Below are positions 36,130 to 40,270 of a stretch of 40,270 nucleotides of DNA, piece by piece. Source of the DNA: an uncultured Saprospiraceae bacterium. GTDB taxonomy: Bacteria > Bacteroidota > Bacteroidia > Chitinophagales > Saprospiraceae. The notes beneath the pieces were generated by a model. The model made no database searches, was not told the origin of the DNA, and saw only the letters and a list, made by a program, of their open reading frames with translations. Numbering within the stretch: position 1 is the stretch's first letter; each line of letters opens with the position of its first letter. The stretch lies in contig CALGNN010000046.1 in assembly GCA_937961455.1 (NCBI GenBank), positions 1-40,270 on the forward strand. Reading direction: 5' to 3'. Both the position numbers and the translations under genes were made by a program.

Positions 36130-37659
36130 TTATATTTTCATAAACTTTTCTACTTGAATTCCATCTGCTGATTCAACTTTAATTATATACATACCTTCTG
36201 GTAACTCATTCAACAAATAAGTATTTCTAAACTTGCCTGAATAGTTTGAGTTATCAAATAATACTTTCATGATTTGGCCAGAGCTATTCAATAAACTTAC
36301 CGTCAATCCTCTATGGCTTTTGTTGTCCTGATTAAATTCTATTGAGATCATTTCTTCAACAGGATTCGGGAATATTTGCAGCGCTACTTGCTCAACTTGA
36401 GCAGTTACTGAAACTGCATTAATATTTGCAGCAGCATTACTCATATTATTATCAATTGTAAATGCATCATTATTATTTCCTCTAGGCTTGCATGATTCAG
36501 ACTTGCAAACGGTAGCAACTGGTGTAACGATCGGTGGCAAATTATCAAAATAAATGCCGGCTACATTATCCACACAATCACCCGGAGATAAAGGCTCTGT
36601 TTTAATTTTAAACTTTATCCAAGATGTACATTCTTCTAATGAAAAAGCATGTGGTATTTCTTGATTGGTTCCAGGTAATTTGATACCAGGCAATTCTACA
36701 TTTAACACATTCCCATTCAATGAAACATTCGCTGGATATTCTGAATCTATGAAGGTAAATGTGCTTAAATCGAATTGTGATGACAATGCATCTTTTATCA
36801 ATACATCTGTTGCATAAGTTTCACCATCATTGAAAAAACTTATGGTGTAGGTCACTTCATGTGCACTTTGACTCAGATCAAAACATGGAGGTTCTGGTCT
36901 TTTAACATTTGGGTCATGAGGAAATAGGGCTACTTCAAATTCGGAACTTTCCTCGAATACTTGATCTGAGCACCCAGGTCGCATAACCGTGTTGAAAATT
37001 ATAGGCTCTGGAGCCTCTACAGTTGTTAGTGTAGGAATGTAAACATATCTAACTTCCCCAAAAGCCAAATCTTCAAATTCCCAATTGAAAGATCTATTAA
37101 GTCCCTGATAAGGAGAACCATTTCTAATTCTGTTAAAAACCCAATTGTTATATTCTAATATTTGGTTAGCAATAGGTCTTGTTTTTCTTGAAAAATAATG
37201 GAATTCCACGCATCCATCTATCGCTGTTTGCGAAAAGTTATTTTGAAAAGCTAATATGTAAAAATTTGTTGTTCTGAATGAGGGAGACCAGGAGGTAAAG
37301 ATCTTTGTTTTTTCATCGAACATGGGCACAGGATTTATATAACTAGCACCTGTCCCAGTTGCTCCAGTTGAAACAGAAAGTTTAGGAGGATTATTGGGTT
37401 TGTAAGGTTTTACGAAATAAGTTGTAGTGGTAAAACCATCATTATCTTGAACAAATTTATGTTTAGGGTTTTCTATGGTAGAATAGTATCCGTCACCAAA
37501 TAAAGTAAAGAATAAAGTACCTGGATCGGTGGATGTTGTAGTATAATTTACTAGACCACCACTGTTACTTTCTATGATTAAATCATCAACCTGTCCAAAA
37601 AGTGATAGGTGAGATATGCAGATAAAAATGATTACAAAATTCGGCCAAAACTTTCCCAT
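36130..37659 (-). CDS. T9SS-exported surface protein with DUF11/DUF7619-like domain
   Basis: From ATG 37659 the protein has 509 residues. It has a signal peptide (IIFICISHLSLFGQ), then about 230 residues without known domain, then a DUF11/DUF7619-like region: EVTYTISFFNDGETYATDVL, IKDALSSQFDLSTF and CTSWIKFKIKTEPLSPGDCV. The last 83 residues (427-509) are a type A T9SS sorting domain: LQIFPNPVEEMISIEF, SLLNSSGQIMKVLFD and NELPEGMYIIKVESADG. The protein should be exported through the outer membrane and anchored at the surface. It lies 237 bp before the CHAT gene on the same strand. A hairpin with a T tract stands in its leader. ATG 37659 gives a normal signal peptide; the frame runs further to 37749. 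Confidence 0.88.
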   Translation of the reverse strand: MGKFWPNFVIIFICISHLSLFGQVDDLIIESNSGGLVNYTTTSTDPGTLFFTLFGDGYYSTIENPKHKFVQDNDGFTTTTYFVKPYKPNNPPKLSVSTGATGTGASYINPVPMFDEKTKIFTSWSPSFRTTNFYILAFQNNFSQTAIDGCVEFHYFSRKTRPIANQILEYNNWVFNRIRNGSPYQGLNRSFNWEFEDLAFGEVRYVYIPTLTTVEAPEPIIFNTVMRPGCSDQVFEESSEFEVALFPHDPNVKRPEPPCFDLSQSAHEVTYTISFFNDGETYATDVLIKDALSSQFDLSTFTFIDSEYPANVSLNGNVLNVELPGIKLPGTNQEIPHAFSLEECTSWIKFKIKTEPLSPGDCVDNVAGIYFDNLPPIVTPVATVCKSESCKPRGNNNDAFTIDNNMSNAAANINAVSVTAQVEQVALQIFPNPVEEMISIEFNQDNKSHRGLTVSLLNSSGQIMKVLFDNSNYSGKFRNTYLLNELPEGMYIIKVESADGIQVEKFMKI

Positions 37660-37983
37660 AGTTGAGTACTTAAACTTTACGCAATAAAATATAATAATAG
37701 TGAAATTTAAGTGAAAAGGGGTACCCAAGGTAAAAATTAGTGACAACAAAAGTTGCCACTAACCATTGGGAAAGTAAATGACCGATCAACAACGATCATT
37801 TCTTTTGCAGTCATGTTCTCAGCTTTCTCAAAGACATGATTTATTTCTCAAATCTGCACTATATAGGGTATAAGGATAAAATGAATGAAATGTGACAGGA
37901 ATAATGTAAATTAATTTTTCATCATACAAATTTGTCACGTTTGCATGATTTAAAACTTATACAGTGAATTCAATTGGGAGTAA
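37660..37983. other. Divergent regulatory region of the CHAT/T9SS and sigma/TPR gene pairs
   Basis: No coding frame is evident. The region contains a hairpin with a T tract (37731-37761), an inner repeat CGATC-AACAA-CGATC (37783-37797) and a short palindrome ACAAATTTGT (37926-37935) next to TTTG elements. No full -33/-7 pair with 19-bp spacing could be fixed for either direction, which is compatible with promoters read by an alternative sigma factor. Confidence 0.5.
37731..37761 (-). terminator. Terminator-like hairpin in the leader of the T9SS gene
   Basis: TAGTGACAAC (37738-37747) pairs with GTTGCCACTA (37752-37761) with one mismatch. On the minus strand it is followed by ATTTTTA, as in an intrinsic terminator. 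It lies about 80 bp before the start codon at 37659. It could be a leader attenuator, or a stop for transcripts running from the sigma-factor side. Confidence 0.5.
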
Positions 37984-38577
37984 ATGAATATCCGCAAAGC
38001 AACAATCACTCAACTATCAACAAGTGAGAAAAAGAACTTTGGTTTGGAAGAATCAGAATTCAATACCATGCTTGCTCATATGCAAGCAGGTGATGATCGA
38101 TTATTTGAGAAAGTTTTTTTAAGTCATTTTAAAGATTGCATGAATTATCTGAAAAATTCTTACAAGAGTTCACAATCAGAAGCTTATGATGCAAGTATGG
38201 ATGCCTTATTAGCATTTCGTAAAAGGATGCTAGAAGGTAAGGTCAAGTATGGAAATATGCGATTCCTTTTTACAAAAATGGCTTCTCAATACTTAATGGC
38301 TTCAAAAAAGAAAAGTACATCAGAATATCTTGAAATAAAAGACTTGCGGCTTGATGATCAAGAGCTCGATAACGATGTCATGAAGGCTTTTGACAAAGCA
38401 TGGGAAAAACTACCACATGAGAATAAAAATGTTTTGGAACAATTTTATTACAAAAAAACACCGCTTAAAATGATTGCCGCTACAAAAAATATTACAGAAG
38501 CTGCAATGAGAAAGCAAAAACAGCGCAGTATGGAAAAATTAAAAAAATACTTATTGGAACATTTACCAAGCGCCTAA
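37984..38577 (+). CDS. Sigma-70 family (ECF-type) RNA polymerase sigma factor
   Basis: The 197-residue protein has region 2 at about 20-105 (FNTMLAHMQAGDDRLFEKVF, then SEAYDASMDALLAFRKRM and NMRFLFTKMASQYLM) and region 4 at about 140-193 (AWEKLPHENKNVLEQFYYKK, TPLKMIAATKNITEAAMRKQ, then KQRSMEKLKKYL with the helix-turn-helix). There is no region 1 or 3, so it is of the extracytoplasmic-function kind. The gene for a single-pass membrane TPR protein begins 19 bp after its stop, the usual place for an anti-sigma factor. It is divergent from the T9SS and CHAT genes. The promoter it reads is not known. Confidence 0.9.
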   Translation: MNIRKATITQLSTSEKKNFGLEESEFNTMLAHMQAGDDRLFEKVFLSHFKDCMNYLKNSYKSSQSEAYDASMDALLAFRKRMLEGKVKYGNMRFLFTKMASQYLMASKKKSTSEYLEIKDLRLDDQELDNDVMKAFDKAWEKLPHENKNVLEQFYYKKTPLKMIAATKNITEAAMRKQKQRSMEKLKKYLLEHLPSA

Positions 38578-38596
38578 TCAATTGAAAGCAATAGAC

Positions 38597-39277
38597 ATGA
38601 CAACTTTTAAAGATTTTTTATCATCAAATTCAGAGGACCCAATAATGGAATCTTATAGTGAAAAAATTATAAGCAACAAACTTGATCGTGATAGGAGAAA
38701 AAAATATGAACAAATTCTTAAAGAAGAATACAATGTAAGCAAGGAAGAACAAAAAGCTGAATCCTTTTCTTTAAAAAAATGGATGTCTATTGCTGCTTCG
38801 GTCATTGTGTTAGCTGGTTCATTTTATTTTTTAAATCAACCTACTAAGACAAGTCCTAAAGAATTAGCACAGGCAGAAATAGCTGAATTGCATATCATGG
38901 CTGATCAATCTGTGATGCGAAAAGGCGCAGCAGATTTTGAGGAAATCCGAAAACAAGCCAATCATTTTTATGTAAACGGAGATTATCAAAATGCGCTTGA
39001 ACAATGGCAACTACTAGAAGCTGACCAGAAAACCAATGAGCGCGATTATTTGTATAAAGGGATCTGTTATTTAAAGTTAGGTGATTCAACACGCGCACTT
39101 GAGGTGCTTGAAAAAATTGAATCTGCAAAAGGTTTTGAACTAGAGTGGAATTGGGTAATTGCATTAGCTCACCTTGATACAAACTCAACCGATAAAGCAC
39201 ATATTCATCTATCAAAGCTAATCAGTGAAGGAAAATATAAAGTAGCGGAAGCGAAGCAATTGATAGAGGCGATATAA
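38597..39277 (+). CDS. Single-pass membrane TPR protein, anti-sigma-like position
   Basis: The 226-residue protein has a charged cytoplasmic N-terminus of 61 residues (DRDRRKKYEQILKEEYNVSK), one membrane segment at about 62-79 (WMSIAASVIVLAGSFYFL) and an outside TPR region from about 115 (EIRKQANHFYVNGDYQNALE, YLYKGICYLKLGDSTRALEV, AHLDTNSTDKAHIHLSKLI). The topology is that of single-pass anti-sigma factors, with the cytoplasmic piece free to hold the sigma factor encoded just upstream. No sequence match to a known anti-sigma domain is seen, so this is inference from topology and position. ATG 38597 is preferred to TTG 38582. A strong terminator follows at 39371. Confidence 0.85.
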   Translation: MTTFKDFLSSNSEDPIMESYSEKIISNKLDRDRRKKYEQILKEEYNVSKEEQKAESFSLKKWMSIAASVIVLAGSFYFLNQPTKTSPKELAQAEIAELHIMADQSVMRKGAADFEEIRKQANHFYVNGDYQNALEQWQLLEADQKTNERDYLYKGICYLKLGDSTRALEVLEKIESAKGFELEWNWVIALAHLDTNSTDKAHIHLSKLISEGKYKVAEAKQLIEAI

Positions 39278-39370
39278 TACTTTATTTTGTATTTAATAAG
39301 TGACTCAGATCAAAAATTGAAATTTAAAATCGAGCTAATTAGCTTCTAAAGGATTAAACAATATGGATAC

Positions 39371-39405
39371 AAAAAAGACCCAAGTTATTCACTTGAGTCT
39401 TTTTT
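39371..39405 (+). terminator. Rho-independent terminator of the sigma/TPR operon
   Basis: AAAAAAGAC plus CAAGT pairs with ACTTG plus GTCTTTTTT with one internal C-A mismatch and a TATTC loop, ending in a T tract. It lies 94 bp after the TPR gene. The 93 bp between hold no gene. Confidence 0.9.
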
Positions 39406-39410
39406 CTTTC

Positions 39411-39427
39411 GTACCCCCGGGGGGAAC
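39411..39427. repeat. C5G6 palindromic block in AT-rich DNA
   Basis: GTA-CCCCC-GGGGGG-AAC is the most GC-rich run seen in the window and is almost palindromic. It lies directly after the terminator at 39371 and before the three minus-strand genes of unknown origin. The 57 bp that follow contain further G-rich pieces (AAAGGGAACAAATAGGGGGA). It may mark a junction or a recombination site; this is inference. Confidence 0.6.
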
Positions 39428-39484
39428 ATTATATCTATTGATTATCAACTACTTGCAACTAAAAGGGAACAAATAGGGGGAGAA

Positions 39485-39628
39485 TTAGAAGGATTTTGAA
39501 TACCCTTTGATCTTTGTAGGCTTCACAGTCTCCAAAGACTTGACGTATTTGTCAACATTACTTTGTGATAAATTCGTCCTTTTTTTAGGTTTTGCTCCTT
39601 TATCAGTCTTGTGTGAATATTGTGACAT
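39485..39628 (-). CDS. Small basic protein, unknown function
   Basis: This 47-residue frame starts with ATG at 39628 inside the end of the 172-residue gene (26-bp overlap, other frame) and stops at TAA 39485. The product is strongly lysine- and serine-rich: MSQYSHKTDKGAKPKKRTNL at the start and KPTKIKGYSKSF at the end. It has no hydrophobic core or signal, so it may bind nucleic acid or another protein. Its overlap with the gene before it and its lysine-rich style, shared with the partial gene at 40121, argue for a real operon member. Too short to assign to a family. Confidence 0.5.
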   Translation of the reverse strand: MSQYSHKTDKGAKPKKRTNLSQSNVDKYVKSLETVKPTKIKGYSKSF

Positions 39629-40121
39629 ACTGCAATATTATATCATTTTTATCATTAAGCCTAGAATTTGGTATAATAAAGATCAAATTTCTAACTGGAT
39701 CAGCATATATTTCATTTGTATCTAAATCTAACTTTCTAGCAAATACTTTTTTATATACATTGTAACGCTTATTACCTGTCAAAAGTTCTTCTTCCTCTAA
39801 TTTATCAGCACATAGGATTCCAAATGTATTACATTGACTACGCACTTGTATATCTCTCATAATGTCTAATATTGTTGCTCCGAGAGGTCCAAACTTAAAC
39901 ATATTAATTACAATACGATACTTATTATCACTTTTTACCTTTGGGTAAAAATCCACTTTTAAAAGATCATTAGGAAATTTAAACACATTGACTAAGTACT
40001 TAATTTTACCATTTGGATTTGAAACAAAAAATTTATAAACATAGCATTCAATTGCAAGTGGATACTTTAATTTTTGTGTATCACATTGCACAAACTGATA
40101 GCTAAGTATGGTATCAAACAT
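39603..40121 (-). CDS. Hypothetical protein, possibly of mobile-element origin
   Basis: The 172-residue protein has no signal peptide and no membrane segment. It starts MFDTILSYQFVQCDTQKLKY and contains INMFKFGPLGATILDIMRDI, NTFGILCADKLEEEELLTGN and KRYNVYKKVFARKL. The last two stretches vaguely resemble the end of GNAT acyltransferases (a residue run before RYxxYKK), but no SAM- or CoA-site glycine motif is seen, so this is a weak idea. The ATG overlaps the stop of the gene before it by one base (TAATG), so the two are coupled. Codon use is very AT-rich. I do not recognise a family. Confidence 0.65.
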   Translation of the reverse strand: MFDTILSYQFVQCDTQKLKYPLAIECYVYKFFVSNPNGKIKYLVNVFKFPNDLLKVDFYPKVKSDNKYRIVINMFKFGPLGATILDIMRDIQVRSQCNTFGILCADKLEEEELLTGNKRYNVYKKVFARKLDLDTNEIYADPVRNLIFIIPNSRLNDKNDIILQYVTIFTQD

Positions 40122-40270
40122 TAAAATACCTGATATATGGTTCTTGAACTTAGTAACCTCTCCTTAGAAGTATACCTACTATTCTGAGGAGCTTTACCTT
40201 TATTCTTACCCAATTTGACAGCTTGAATCTTTTTAGGCTTTTTTGAAAACTTTAGTATGTACTTATTCGT
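40121..40270 (-). CDS. C-terminal end of a lysine-rich protein (partial)
   Basis: The minus-strand frame is open to the right edge and gives 49 residues before TAA, which shares a base with the ATG of the next gene. The peptide is rich in lysine and includes KYILKFSKKPKKIQAVKLGK, then NKGKAPQNSRYTSKERLL and the end SSRTIYQVF. It has no recognisable domain. It is the first visible member of a three-gene unit with the genes at 39603 and 39485. Confidence 0.6.
   Translation of the reverse strand, partial: TNKYILKFSKKPKKIQAVKLGKNKGKAPQNSRYTSKERLLSSRTIYQVF

Noticed and set aside
39507-39725. Plus-strand frame of 72 codons opposite the unknown right-edge genes
   Set aside because: It is antisense to two overlapping minus-strand frames with better start and stop arrangement and has no recognisable feature apart from hydrophobic codons from AT-rich DNA.

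Overview
The window is chromosomal DNA from a member of the Bacteroidota, most likely a free-living Saprospiria- or Cytophagia-type organism. The evidence is AT-rich DNA, a type IX secretion (T9SS) C-terminal sorting domain, many short lipoprotein signals, Bacteroidota-type promoters (TTTG, about 19 bp, then TAnnTTTG), weak Shine-Dalgarno sites, several TTG/GTG starts, tRNA genes without encoded CCA, and families concentrated in this phylum (secreted DUF1080, DUF3467, DUF4159, CHAT-TPR). Most of the window is ordinary core and housekeeping DNA. Accessory-looking material lies at both ends and at about 33-40 kb.

Layout. 1-0.9 kb: the end of a secreted glycoside-hydrolase-like gene, a heptamer tandem repeat, a duplicated terminator-bearing repeat, and tRNA-Pro(TGG) and tRNA-Ser(GCT) on the minus strand. 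0.9-5.1 kb: a zinc-free MDR oxidoreductase and a coupled minus-strand operon (YdeI/DUF1801, DUF1080 lipoprotein, sulfatase) that looks catabolic for sulfated or modified glycans. 5.2-12.6 kb: a secreted unknown, an ABC-F ATPase (Uup type), a nucleotidyltransferase-fold protein, a DUF885 metallopeptidase lipoprotein, a beta-sandwich lipoprotein and a THUMP RNA methyltransferase. 12.9-16.1 kb: two secreted proteins, a large propeller-like protein and a protein with an S74 intramolecular-chaperone domain. 16.5-20.4 kb: dnaA, then a UshA-type 5'-nucleotidase split into two genes in reversed domain order. 20.6-26.4 kb: A-type Fe-S carrier, membrane TPR protein, monomeric isocitrate dehydrogenase, ruvB and a DUF3467 protein. 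26.4-33 kb: methyltransferase, FAD monooxygenase plus cupin, a membrane protein behind a promoter with a perfect palindromic operator, DUF4159 protein, rsmE, rseP and hscB.

The most interesting region is 33.0-39.3 kb. It holds a secreted or membrane-anchored TPR-CHAT (caspase-like) protein, a T9SS surface protein and, divergently, a small sigma-70-family factor followed by a single-pass membrane protein with a periplasmic TPR domain. The topology suggests an envelope signalling relay in which a CHAT protease or scaffold acts on a TPR anti-sigma-like protein. This is inference. Beyond a terminator at 39.4 kb lie a C5G6 palindrome and three tightly overlapping minus-strand genes of unknown function (47 aa, 172 aa, and one cut by the window end). 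They look unlike the rest and may belong to a mobile or otherwise acquired segment.

No rRNA, CRISPR array, transposase or integrase was seen.
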